Positions 1 through 11,900 of a stretch of 64,000 bases of DNA are shown in pieces. The stretch covers positions 20,222,317 to 20,286,316 of the forward strand of contig NC_049987.1 in the NCBI RefSeq assembly GCF_000003815.2, written 5' to 3'. The notes beneath the pieces are model-generated. The model did no database searches. It saw only the letters and a program-made list of their open reading frames with translations, and was not told the origin of the DNA. Position 1 is the first letter of the stretch; every line of letters begins with the position of its first letter. A program made the translations under genes and the position numbers. This DNA is from Branchiostoma floridae (Eukaryota; Chordata; Leptocardii; Amphioxiformes; Branchiostomatidae).

Positions 1-665
1 AGCACGAGACTTCTCCGGACATCTCCTGAATCAACATTCTACTCGTATTGCCTGAGCAGCCCCGAGTCTAACGTTGACGCTGTGAGACCAACAGTCTTTA
101 ACCAACAGATACTTAATTATGTTATAACCAACGAAAATTTCTCTAAAGCAGTTTAAACTTTATGCCGTTGCTGCAATGCTGATGCTGCTGAAAAAGTACA
201 TGTACTCTATTGTAATATGGAACTTCTGGACTCAAACAACAGCAGCTAATTGATTTGCATTAACTTTGTATTACTTTTGTTTCGCGTTGGACTATCTAGA
301 ATCTATCCTCACCTCCTTTACGGACGAAAGATAGTGGATGCTATCTGACCGTCTCCAAAATCTTATCCAGTTACTTGAGTAACTGCTGTTTGGCGTGCCG
401 TCTCTCCTTCTCTTAACCATTCATGTACTAACATCTTTCGCTCCCATTGCCAAAAACACAGGATACCGTGCAACAGTATGCCGCCCCCTTCCCGCGTGGA
501 ACCAGACTGCCTACAGAAGACATCTGCAGCCCGAGCGCCACACCAACCCCTGGCGACGGGCCTGGTCCTGCAGGCGGGTCCACAGCACTGCAGGCACATC
601 ACGCTGCAGGCTATGTTCTGCTCACTTACCTGGTGGCGCTCGTGCTTACTGTGTGGGCAGAGTAA
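1..665 (+). pseudogene. MOXD1-like monooxygenase, 3' end of a third copy (last two exons, frameshifted)
   Basis: The terminal exon is 462-665, after an acceptor at 460-461, and ends in TAG. It encodes the conserved PRGTRLPTEDIC segment, a Gly/Pro-rich linker and a hydrophobic C-terminus ending LTVWAE, like the last exon of the minus-strand gene in this window. Positions 1-81, followed by a GTGAGA donor, are the preceding exon. It matches the ARDLSDVLL...STFY region of the other copies, but one base is missing near position 31, so the frame runs into TGA at 53-55. Upstream exons lie outside the window. The copy is tail-to-tail with the double gene. It could be a decaying paralogue, or a live gene with a single-base sequencing error. 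The exon match is clear; pseudogene status is less certain. Confidence 0.6.
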
Positions 666-2749
666 CGTTTCTGGTGCTTTCATACGAGACTGTAACGTTA
701 TCGTTTCTATGTTATCATAGCTGTGTGTTCCTTAATAGTTAGTCTTTGAGCATGAAATTGTAAATTAAGTTTTTTACCTTCGGTACTACACACCTATTAT
801 TTTTTAAAAAGAGGCTGTTTCGGGCCTGATTGCATAATTTGTGTTTATCATCATTGCAGTTACGAGGTTGTAGCTAGAATTTTACTCATTTATTCAGCTA
901 ATGAATTGTTTCTGAAATCTTATTCCATGACTACTATAGAATTAACTTTTACTAACGATGTAACATGTGTAGTATATACTGTATATAAAGACAATGACTG
1001 TCTTGGCTATGATTTGTGATTAAAGGGACTATCCATATAAGTGAAAAAAGATACATCAATACATATCAGTGTATTTTCCATTGTGGTTTTGAAAAATAAT
1101 TCATAATCAGATGACAAAGCATTCTTGTCATTGTCATTCGTTCCATATTATACGGGGCATAATCGTGTGTGGGGGGTGCACCATTTTAAAATTTGTATCC
1201 TTATAATTAATTACCTGCTCAATGAGTTTCGCTCCAAGCAAATAAAACATTATTTGATGATTTCCTACGTCATTGTTCCACAGACATGGAATTTGTTGTG
1301 CTGTTTGATTTAAGTACGCAAACTGGTAGTGTAGCTGGTATCATAGAAACATCAAGACCGTTGAATGTCTCCAGGACAGGCTTTACAAAATACCATTAAA
1401 CGGCCAAATGTTTTCTTGAATTAGCCCACAGCTTGTAGTACGCTTTAAATTTTTGGTTTGCGATTTACTTATTGAATCCTGTTATAGGTGTATTCTAATA
1501 ATCATTGCCTGTTTCAAATGTATGCTTTATGTTTTGCTTTGTGCTTTACTAAACTATAATTAATTGTTGTTTACGTGCAAGTAGCCTATAGTTAGCCAGC
1601 AGTACATCACAGGCTCTTGCTCGGTTGGACGTTGGGTGTAATAGAATTTATGCAGTGGGGAATGATTCGCAGATCCAATTGTACAAAAAGCTGTAAACTC
1701 AACAATGAGACAGTCTGCCAATCGGAATAAAAATATGTCGTTATTAATCAGTAACAACATATGGTTCCGTCATTATATTTCTTATATTGCTTTATTGACA
1801 TATTTATACATTGATTCACTAAAAAAGATATTGCAGCCAGATAGTATACAAAAATAAGACTGACTAAATCATTTACTGTTTTATTGATTGTCAAACAAGT
1901 TTGAAAACAAACTACGCATAATCCACAAATAAGAGGAAGGATATATACGGCAATCATCACACAAAATAGCGCCCTTTCTCAATTAATAATCCCACATATA
2001 CAAACAGCAAATAGTAACAATTTTCAAAGGTGTTTGCACAAACAAGGGTAAAAATTTTATTCAATTCTCGACAAATAAGGGACAACACTACTTCAGCTCT
2101 AGGTACCTGAACAGAATCTGTACCTGTTGGATCGAGCAAATGGTATAACAATCTGGCACTCCTAGTTTCACACCTTACATGTTTCAAATTAATTAAGTCA
2201 AGAATTAATGTTGACAGCTCGTAGTGTATGGCTACGAGTTTGCATGTGCGTGATCAAAAATCAACTTTTACTTTACAATTATTCAAAAACTTTTTATTTG
2301 ATTATGTCACAACTTCTTGTATAAAATGACATCCAGCATTGACTAACTTGAATCGTAAAAGAATGCATTTAATGCTAAACATTCTCCCTTAATTAAAAGA
2401 AAATTTTGAAGGACTATATTCAGCAACTCTGCTCTGTTGTGTAAAAGACTACATTTTGTGTACTGCAAATGTTCTGTCGTTGTTTAGAAAAAGAAGAAAG
2501 AACACACCACAAAATGATAAAAAGAAAATGATTTTAGTTCCCAGAATACATAATCTCGATTGGTTGTTGGTCATGAACATGTATTTTGGAAATACTTTCT
2601 AAATCATAGCTTATCAGCTCCAGACGTGTCCACGTAAAATCTTCGTCAGCGCAGCCAAGCCAAGACAGAAAGCTTGTCATGACCTAGAGACAATTTGTAC
2701 TTTATTTGTTTCACACCTTCATATGAAGACACCAGAAACGTTACTATGC
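666..2749. other. Intergenic spacer between tail-to-tail MOXD1-like copies
   Basis: AT-rich sequence between the stop codons of two convergent MOXD1-like copies. I see no supported gene in it; the short open frames have no recognisable motif. On the minus strand a canonical poly(A) signal (TTTATT at 2701-2706 as read on plus) lies about 45 bases after the stop of the double gene and probably serves it. Confidence 0.5.
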
Positions 2750-2971
2750 TCACACAGTAAGCAGCGCCACCAGGTAAGTGAGCAGAACATAGCCTGCAGC
2801 GTGATGTGCCTGCAGTGCTGTGGACCCGCCTGCAGGACCAGGCCCGTCGTCAGTCCCAGGCCCGCCTGCAGGGTCTGGATCAGGGGTTGGTGTGGCGCTC
2901 AGGCTGCAGATGTCTTCTGTAGGCAGTCTGGTTCCACGGGGGAAGGGGAGGGCATACTCTATCAGAGCATT
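2750..2971 (-). CDS. Last exon: Gly/Pro linker and hydrophobic C-terminal anchor
   Basis: The acceptor is CACAG; the stop TGA is at 2750-2752. After PRGTRLPTEDIC comes an acidic Gly/Pro-rich linker with PAGG-type repeats, then AGYVLLTYLVALLTV directly at the C-terminus. A hydrophobic end with no cytoplasmic tail after small residues (GGS/AAG) fits a GPI-anchor signal; a tail-type transmembrane helix is the alternative. Confidence 0.7.
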   Translation of the reverse strand, partial: NALIEYALPFPRGTRLPTEDICSLSATPTPDPDPAGGPGTDDGPGPAGGSTALQAHHAAGYVLLTYLVALLTV

Positions 2972-5900
2972 CTGTGTTTTTGAAATAGAGAATGTTAGTA
3001 CATCATTGGTTTACAAAACAATAGGACATCAGCAACATGGTGTGTTTTACCAAGGAGGTTATATTGGTTTTATGGAATTGCTTCCCTATGCGGTACAATC
3101 TAAAACTTTTCAAGACAAGGGTAAACGACCATTTTTCTTCAGAATCCAGTTCTATAACACAAAACACAAAAGTAGCTCCATGAGCTTTGTTTTGTGGCGA
3201 ACTTCAAGTAAAAAAAAAAGATACATACAACCGAGGCTATCAACGCAATTGCAAACACTGGAACAACTTAACGTTTAAGATTGTCAGTAAAGAAAGTTGT
3301 TCATAAGCTATAAGTATGCAACAATTAAGGTTGGCCTTACAGTGTCAATGCTAGACTGGGGAGTGCTCCGGCAATACGAGTAGAATGTTGAGTTGAAGAG
3401 AACTTCAGAGAAGTCTCGTGCGTTCTCGCGAGTCCACGGAACGGCCTCCATCACCTCCTCGTAGGTCATGTTGACCATGTGTTCTGGTGCCGTGAAGCGA
3501 AGATCGAAATTTTCATCACTGTAAACACAGAATGGACGAGAAAATCAGTTTCTACTAAAAGTTACCCGTCTAGGTTTTACTACCGTTCTCTCAATCGGCA
3601 ATCTCATCTAGACTATTTTATCATGACATTACTAGTATACTCTTAAGAACACATGTGGTCCTCTGTGAATTTATACTTCGCGCATGACATGCAATTAAGA
3701 TTATCATTATTACCGAAAATAAATTCATCATGTTGGTAAAATATAGGGTATGGGAGAATTCTTTTAAACAACCAGTTAATAATTACTTTGTTTGCGTTTT
3801 GGTGTCTGTCAGACACCTTCCTCAGAGTTTCTGACTGGAGTTCCGGCTACATGTAGCAGCGAGAAGCAGCCAGAGGCTCTGAGGAAGGTGTCTGATTGAC
3901 ACCGAAACGTAAGCAAAGTGAGTTGTGTTGAATAAACTAATTCTCCACTATCCATTATAACTATTATTATAACAGAGAAAATCAACGTGTTGGACAAATG
4001 GTGACTAGCAATTGTCTAACAAAGCTGGAAATAAATCTAATAAGTATGCCAACGTGTTCAACGATAGCAGTCGGTGTGTTTGTGACTCCTAATTTTTATA
4101 TCATGTTTGCATTGCTTTACGGATTGATTGATTGAGTAAGCCAAACATGGTTCTTGTATTTCTATTGCAATATTGTTGCATTGAGCTCAAACCTAAAAAA
4201 ACAGCATACGTACAAGGAAATCTCCTGGGCACCCGCAAACATAGCCGTGGTGTATGCGTTTATCATGGTGTCGCAGAACGTCATGTTGAACTTCGGGTAG
4301 TACAGGAAGAAGGCCTCGCACATCTCCTCTTGCGTCCCAATTCCACCCTGCGTTAAACGTCATAAGTTAAAAATCCTTTCCAAACTCTTCGGTGTAAAGG
4401 GCGGTGTCTTTTTTATATTTCATAGCCCCTTGGCTACAATGCTGCGCAGCCAATCCACTGGCAGTGCTGTGTTCAGCTACCATATCAATTTTCGTTCTCT
4501 TGAAAAGTGCTAAGTTCTGAGCTGTAATCGCCAAGCAGATCTTACTGTAGCATAAAATAGTATCAAAAGCTTACAGAGGAGTGAGGAAAAAGCATACACT
4601 CCTCTGCCAGCTTTTGATACTACGGGGGTGGGGTGCTTTATAGTGTTAGTTTTCCGAACAATACAGTTTTTAAAAATGGTTTCCACCGTATATTATGCTA
4701 CCGCAGGATCAGCTTGAAGATTTGCTGAGCAGAAGATAGCAGCATCCGCATTCTTTAAATTCTTCTGGTTGGGAACAGAGCAAATACAAAGTGATCTCTA
4801 CACTCGGTAGACTTTTAAACCGCTTGCTGTATCATTTGCATCTATTCAATATCACTAGCTCTGTTTTAGTCCATAATGGACAATAAGGCTTCAATCATTG
4901 TCAAGTCAAGAGAAATTCAAAGATGACGACACCTAAGGCAAAGGTTGGAGGAAAAGGAACCCTCTACTTACATACGTCACGATGTCTTTGTGTGCAGAAT
5001 TGTAGATGCACTCTGTAATCAGAGTGTCTCCCTGAAAAAAGGTAATAGAATACCGTTTGTATCTATTGCTAACGTTGTAGGCTAATAACTTCGGAAAGTA
5101 AAGATATAGTGGCAAGGATAGCTCAATTAGAGATGGAAAGAATATATGACATATCAAAGAGGCAACAGTCGGAAATCTGTTTAACGTACTTGTTTAGGTA
5201 TACAGTTGTACTATTGTATTTATTCGTCAGTTTCTCTGCTGCCTTCTTAGTCAAAGTGGAGTCTCACCTTTTATTGAAGGCAGTAGAGAAGTTGCTGAAA
5301 CTCTGGATTGATTTACCAACCTTATGAAACTATTGACGGAGATCGCGCGAGTAGTTTTCTTGTGCAGGAAAGTGACCGTAAAAATACTTGAAGTTATGGT
5401 ACCGGATAGACGGTGATTTCTTCCTTCAGCATCCTCGTGTTCTGCAGGTTGAAGTCGTAGTTGTCGTCCCGTGCGATGTCCGTCTCCACGCCGTTATGGA
5501 TCAGCCTGGTGTTCAGCCCGACGCCCAGCAGATGGGCGTGCAGCATCACTCCGATGATCTTGATGGGTTCTCCGAGCTCCTCTAGAAACTATAGATGAAA
5601 AGAAGATATTGATTGCCATGAAAATTTGGTGCTTAAATGTGACGCGACACATTGAACAGGTCTCTTACCTTCGCCAAGGCATTTGTGTTTTCGGTCGTAT
5701 TTGGATGTTTCTATATATTATATGTGTTTTAGCACCATAACTCAAGAAGCTATACATGGATTATCATGAGACTTAGTACATCGTTCAGGTTAAGGCCATG
5801 TCCTGTTAGGAAATGATCAGATTTGGGGGGGGGGGGGGGCTGGCGGATTTTATTCCTCCTGCAGCAGAACTTTAAGCATTGATGTCTCTTCTTCTATGCA

Positions 5901-8900
5901 AGCTACGGTCACAATAGCTCTTGCTTTGTAAATAATATTAGACGGCGCGTTAAAAGCAGTTGCCCAAGTGGAAGGGCTTTGCGTAAAAACTGCTGCTGCC
6001 ACGTGTCCAGACGGTTTGTGGTCTAACTGATTGGTCATTCGCACTTGAAAACTCCATCAGTTCAATAAGCAAGGGATTGCAACGGGTATGCTGATTGGCA
6101 TTCAAGCTTTAAAGCAGCTGCACAGGGCATCACATGGTTATATTGTAAGAAGGCCATCTACATATAGCCAAACCAACCTTCACGGTAGGAACGCCAGGTA
6201 CGCATGTTTGCTACGTCACAGGGCATATCTACGTATTGATGTTGTCAAGTGTGCTCACCGCATTAAGGCACTGTGTACCACAGAACCCGGCAGACTTGAA
6301 GTCCACGGCACGAGGCGGGATGACGTGGTATTTGGTCACCATCACGCCGACCTCCAAGGTTCCAACATCGTTGTCCCTCAGCTCCGGTGTGTACGTCATC
6401 CTGATCCCGGAGCTGTCGCGTACGCCTGTATGATCACATATAAATTGCCAGCGTGACAAATATCGAGACAATCGAGTTTACGCTACTGCGGCGGAGCTAG
6501 CCTGGGTACCATCCGATTTCTACCGGAGCACCTTATACTCGCTAAAATATATAACCAATGAGAACATCTTATAATACCCCAGTCATGAAAGTTAATATCA
6601 TTTAGCGAAGGTATGAAGTCTTGGAACTCTAGTTGTTGTTGTCACTTGTATTGTGCGGGCCAAATGCTCAAATATGACTTTTGAACGAGTCATTGATGTG
6701 CCCCTACCTGATGCTAGTTGAGGGTTGTCATAGTGAACCTCCAGCAGCACATACCCACTGTCTTCATCATCACCAATGGGGTAGCCAACGTGCTCTGGAT
6801 AGATGAAGTCCTGGGGAAAGGAAAGAGACACTATAACTTGACTGAACACCAAACGGCAACTTGGCTCTGGGATCGGTACATGTGTAGTTTCACCAGGTTG
6901 GGAAATCAATGGATCATAGTAAAATCGTTCGGGACCGGAATCTTCACACTTCACACAAAGTGCCATCTAGCTGTTGTGCGAAGCAGATTCAGGCAGTATA
7001 ATGCCCTGACGAATTTTAAAGACTGTCACCGAAACGTCGGCTACGTGCAAACTCTTCAATTGTTTGTTTGTTTTTTGTTTGTTTTTATCACAAGGAACTT
7101 TATCAATTTTTCCACCCACCCCTCCGCCGATGGCCCATGCTGCGACCATGCTTCCTTCGTAACAGTCAGCCCAGTCGCTAGGCATGTTGGGAGACTGGCA
7201 CTCGTGTCCCGGATGTTCCTGGGGCAGGATGGTGATGTTTGGGTTGGTTTTGCACTTGTACACGATGAGGTGGTGGAACATGCCCTCGTTACCCGGGGTG
7301 ATGATGGGTTCAGCCTGGGAGAAAAGAGCAAACACCCTGTAGGAACTGAATGACATGACTCAGTGCTGTACAGACTTTAGTGGTTGAAAGAGAGAATTGA
7401 AACGTTACTTCCCATCACAGATATTCTGGTAGTTATGTTGGAATTTGTTAGAATTTCTTTATGTAGTTTTCATTTGCTTATGTTTTATGTCTTATAGTTT
7501 ATAGTTTGTTTTAACTATACGCTGGATGTGTGGGCTCTGTAAAGGATGTATAATAATGCTGCCCACACCTCTCAGATCTCATTCTGTGAATCTTAATAAA
7601 TAGATAAACCCGGACCGTCTCCGCATCAAAATTATTCCTTCATTTGTATTATCTACATAAAAAAAGTATAGTGCTTGCAAACTCCCTTATATATGTGCCT
7701 TCTAACCTGGGCATTGTTCATTATAAATTTCTCAGTCACCAGGGCTAGCCCTTTAAAATAGTATTCTGCTCGTTGGGTAGCCCTGGCTATGTCTTTTTAC
7801 AGCCTGATAAATCATATCATATCGTGGTGTTTATAGTTTTTATAACATCAAAGATCAACACAAGTAGATTCACCTAACCACAAGATGGTTCTTTCTCGAT
7901 TCTCTGTTGATGATATATGTAAATAGAATAAATGAAATAAATGTGACAGCGCTATACAAATTTGACATATCCCATAGGATTCAGTGGTATGCATTGACAG
8001 ACCATTTCGGTGATGTCCGCAGTATGCTAAAAGCCGTACACGGCCACGTACCTTGATGACGTGGTGTTTGCTGGCCAGGTTCGGCATCTGGAACACACGG
8101 CACCAGTACGTCGTGTCCTGGTTAGCGGGAACAGAGACCTGCAACAAAAAAACAAGGTATGGACATCCAAAATGTGCGTCGTAACCAGCATTTATGGTTT
8201 GATACAATGTGCACTTGGAATCTATTCTACTTTTCAAGATTATAGTATGTAGCATATTAAACAGGAGCAACTAAACACTCTCGCGAACAGCTGTTCAACT
8301 ATTTTTTTTACCAAAGACAAGCGATTCATTCTGTAGTTACCGCTGTAATTGGCGCCTGTCTTCACATAACTTGAAGGTAAATGTTTTGTAAGTTCGCTGT
8401 AAAATGTCTCTACTAAAACCTCACGTTGTTCATCAGCAGATCGAATGAGTAGGTAGTTCCTGTTGTTGTCGTCTCGGTGAGTTTCCTATTGAGAAGGAGA
8501 GTAGCCCTGACTCCCCTGTTGGTCCCGTGGTAGGTCGGGCCGCTCACCCCGGACTCTTCCTCCGGATCCTGGTCATGCCACGCCCACAGCACACGCAAGG
8601 TGTCCTCCTGGAGACGGCAAACATCCAATAATATAATTACATAAGCACCTTGGGTATGGAAATCACTTCCCCTCTTTCCAAAACATCAAATTCTATTCTA
8701 TTCTATTTATTCTATTCTATTCTTCTCTATTCTATTCTGTTCTTTTCTATTCTATTCTATTCTATTCTATTCTATTCTATTCTATTCTACTCTAATCTAG
8801 TCTACTCCAGTCTATTCTACTCTATTCTATTCTATTCTGTTCTATTCTATTTCTTAAGCCACCTCTTTCATTCTTTTCTATTCTTTTTACATACCATTCT

Positions 8901-11900
8901 GTCTAGGCTTTTAATTCTATTCTATATTCTATCCCTTTGTTTGTTTCCGTTTGTTTGTTTGTTTTTCATTCTTACCTTTCATTCTGCCCCTATCTGTCGT
9001 TCTACCCCTATTTCATTCAACTATTTTTATTCTACTCAATTTTTCCTCTATTTTGTTCCATTACATCTTTCCTATTAGAACTATCCTATTCCATATTGTT
9101 CGATTCTACTAACATGCATATCCTAAAGTTATCCAGTAATGATGTCACTAGATAAAGTCGTTATCCATGTAGCTATTCCTCACGTTGATGACGCGGTCTT
9201 TGACGTCACATGTCGTCAGCTTCCTGTTGAACCTCAGGACGGTGTGAGTCCCGTTCTCGTACCCAGACACCAGCTCCCAGTCCTGACTCTCGTCCACAGA
9301 GGGTTGTGCCTTTGCCTCGGCATACCGGTCCTGGGGGAGGAGGGAAGATTTCACAAAAGACGCTTAGTCAGCGGAACTGGTAAAGGATGTAGACTGCACA
9401 TGTTCTTTCTTGAACAAGTTGAACTGTAATTTCCAACACAAACATTGGACTCACTCAAATTTTACAGTTCAACTAGTTCAAGAATGACGTCTACAAACAC
9501 AGATGAACTGTAAACTTTCACATTTAACTTTATTTAACTTATGTAACGTTCGTCTTAGAAATAGGACAAATGACGACCATTGTATGTCTGCACTTTGGAT
9601 TGAGAATTGAAGGCTATTTCGGATTGGAAATTGATGCAACGGGATGTTTAAGAACAGTGATGAGGACACACGCCGATTCGGTGTGCCAATGACAGTTCTG
9701 ATAGACGAGAACTGTGCATTTGACATTAAGAACGGTATGTTACATATAACATTGCATGTAGTGTACATTTGTCTTTTTGTACGTTTGCCGAAACTTTTGA
9801 TGTAGTCCTTTTAGTCCGTAGAAACGCGACAAGTGAAGCACCACCTTCTGCGATTACCTGTACAGGTAAAGACTTAAACAACATTCTTTAAAGATCATCA
9901 TCACGGGCGAGTTGCCCAGACCACTTCTACTCTCTCCTTCCAGGTATTTTTTTTTCAATCTAACAGAAAAAGCAACATGAATTCACCGTGAGATACGCAG
10001 TCCCGTCTTTGACCCAGCCGATGGCGATGTCGGATCCCGGCATGCCTCCGTTCGGGGACAGACCCAAGCCGACCCATCCTGTCGTCTGCACCTGGGCCTC
10101 GAACTCGATCTTCTCGTCGTCAAACTTCCAGAGAAGCTGGAACTTTCCTTCTTCATCCAGAGACTCGTGATGGGTGAAGTCGTCAGGATCAGGGGTTGGT
10201 GTGGCGCTCAGGCTGCAGATGTCTTCTGTAGGCAGTCTGGTTCCACGGGGGAAGGGGAGGGCAAACTCTTGCAGGGCATCCTGTGTTATTGCAATCGAGA
10301 AAGATGTTAGTGCATGTTTGGTTTCCAAGAAAATTGGACATCAACACATGCTTGGGGAATATACATACAATCTAGGCTATCAACGCAATCAGTATTGCAT
10401 ACAATGAAACAACATAACAATAAAAAAAGTGGACATAGGCTATAAATAAGCAACAAGGTTGACCTTACAGTGTCAATGCTAGACTGGGGAGTGCTCCGGC
10501 AAGTCGAGTAGAATGTTGAATCGAGGAGAACGTCGGAGAGGTCTCGTGCGTTCTCGCGAGTCCACGGAAAGGCCTCCATCACCTCCTCATAGGTCATGTT
10601 GACCATGTGTTCTGGTCCCGTAAAGTGAATATCGAAATTTTCATCACTGTAAACATAAGATGGACGGGAAAATCAGTCTCTACTAAAATTTACGCGTCTA
10701 GGTTTTACTACCGTTCGACAGTCTCACCCATCTAGACTGTTTTTATCATAAAATTACTAGTATGCTCTTAAGACCACCTCTGTGAATCTAGCCTTCGGTA
10801 TGCACATGCAATAAAGATTATCATTATCATTATAACTGAGAGACTCAACTTGTTAGACAAAATTTTACAGTAACTAACAATTGTCTAACAAAGCTGCACG
10901 TAAATCTAATTGTAGGAGTGCCTTCAACGATACCAGTCGGTGTATTTGTGACTCCAATTTTTAATGTTATGTTTTCATTGCTTTAACATACGTACAAGGT
11001 TAAACCCTGGGCACCAGCAAACATAGTCGTGGTGTATATGTTTATCATGGTGTCGCAGAACGTCAAGTTGAACTTCGGGTAGTACAGGAAGAAGGCCTCG
11101 CACATCTCCTCTTGTGTCCCAAGTCCTCCCTGAGTGTTGAATATTATAAGTTAACAACCCTTTCCAAACCCTTCGGTGTATAGGGCGGTGCCCATCTACA
11201 TTTCATAGCCCATTGGCCACAAAGCTGCGCAGGTATATGCTAATGCAACCATTCCACATGGCAGTGTTGTGTGTTCAGCTACTATATTCATTCTCTTAGT
11301 ACTGTTACTGAGCAGTAATCGCCAAGCAGATCCTACGGTAGCATAAGATCGTATCAAAAGCTTGCAAAGGAGTGAGGAGGAAGCATACACACTCTTAGGC
11401 CGGCTTCGCTCCTCTGACAGCTTTTGATACTACGGGGAGGTGTGTTTTATAGTGCTTGTTTTCCGAAAAATACAGTTTAAAAGAAATCTTTAAAGTCTTC
11501 TATTGGGAACAGAGCAAATACAAAGCGATCGCTACACTCGCTAGACTTTTTGACCGCTTGCCGTATCATTTGCATCCTATTGAGTTCAATATCGCTAGCT
11601 CTGTTTAAGTTCATACTAGACAATCTGTTTGTTGGATAGTTTAAGACTCCGACCATTGTTTAAAATTCTCATGTCAAGAGAAATTTAAAGATGACGACAC
11701 CTGAGGCAAAGGTGGAAGGAACCCTCTACTTACATACGTCACCGAGTCTCTATGTTCAGAATTGTAGATGCACTCTGTAATCAGAGTGTCGCCCTGAAAA
11801 AAGGTAATAGAATAATTATTGGTTGTAGACTAATTACTTTTAAAAATATATTCTTCTGCATTAAGTAAAGATATAGTGGCGACAATAGCACAATTGGAGA

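Larger units (their letters stand above)
2750..10181 (-). other. Module B of the double MOXD1-like gene
   Basis: The second repeat unit (residues 604-1221) has complete DOMON and monooxygenase regions with H821/H822, H898, H979/H981 and M1053 as expected copper ligands. It has no signal peptide of its own, so it can only reach the secretory path as part of the fused protein. Its introns align with those of module A over long stretches, including the shared hairpin repeat and pentanucleotide microsatellite, which points to duplication of genomic DNA rather than retroposition. Confidence 0.8.

Noticed and set aside
395-742. 115-codon plus-strand frame and its antisense partner over the left MOXD1-like exon
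   Set aside because: Alternative frames of the real terminal exon (462-665); only the frame matching the family tail has meaning.
2723-3278. Plus-strand frames of 86 and 152 codons
   Set aside because: Antisense to the last exon of the double gene and running into its intron.
6718-7353. 211-codon plus-strand frame
   Set aside because: Antisense across two monooxygenase exons and an intron; no motif of its own.
8650-9155. Frames rich in Tyr/Ser/Leu/Phe (142 and 72 codons)
   Set aside because: Translation of the TTCTA microsatellite.
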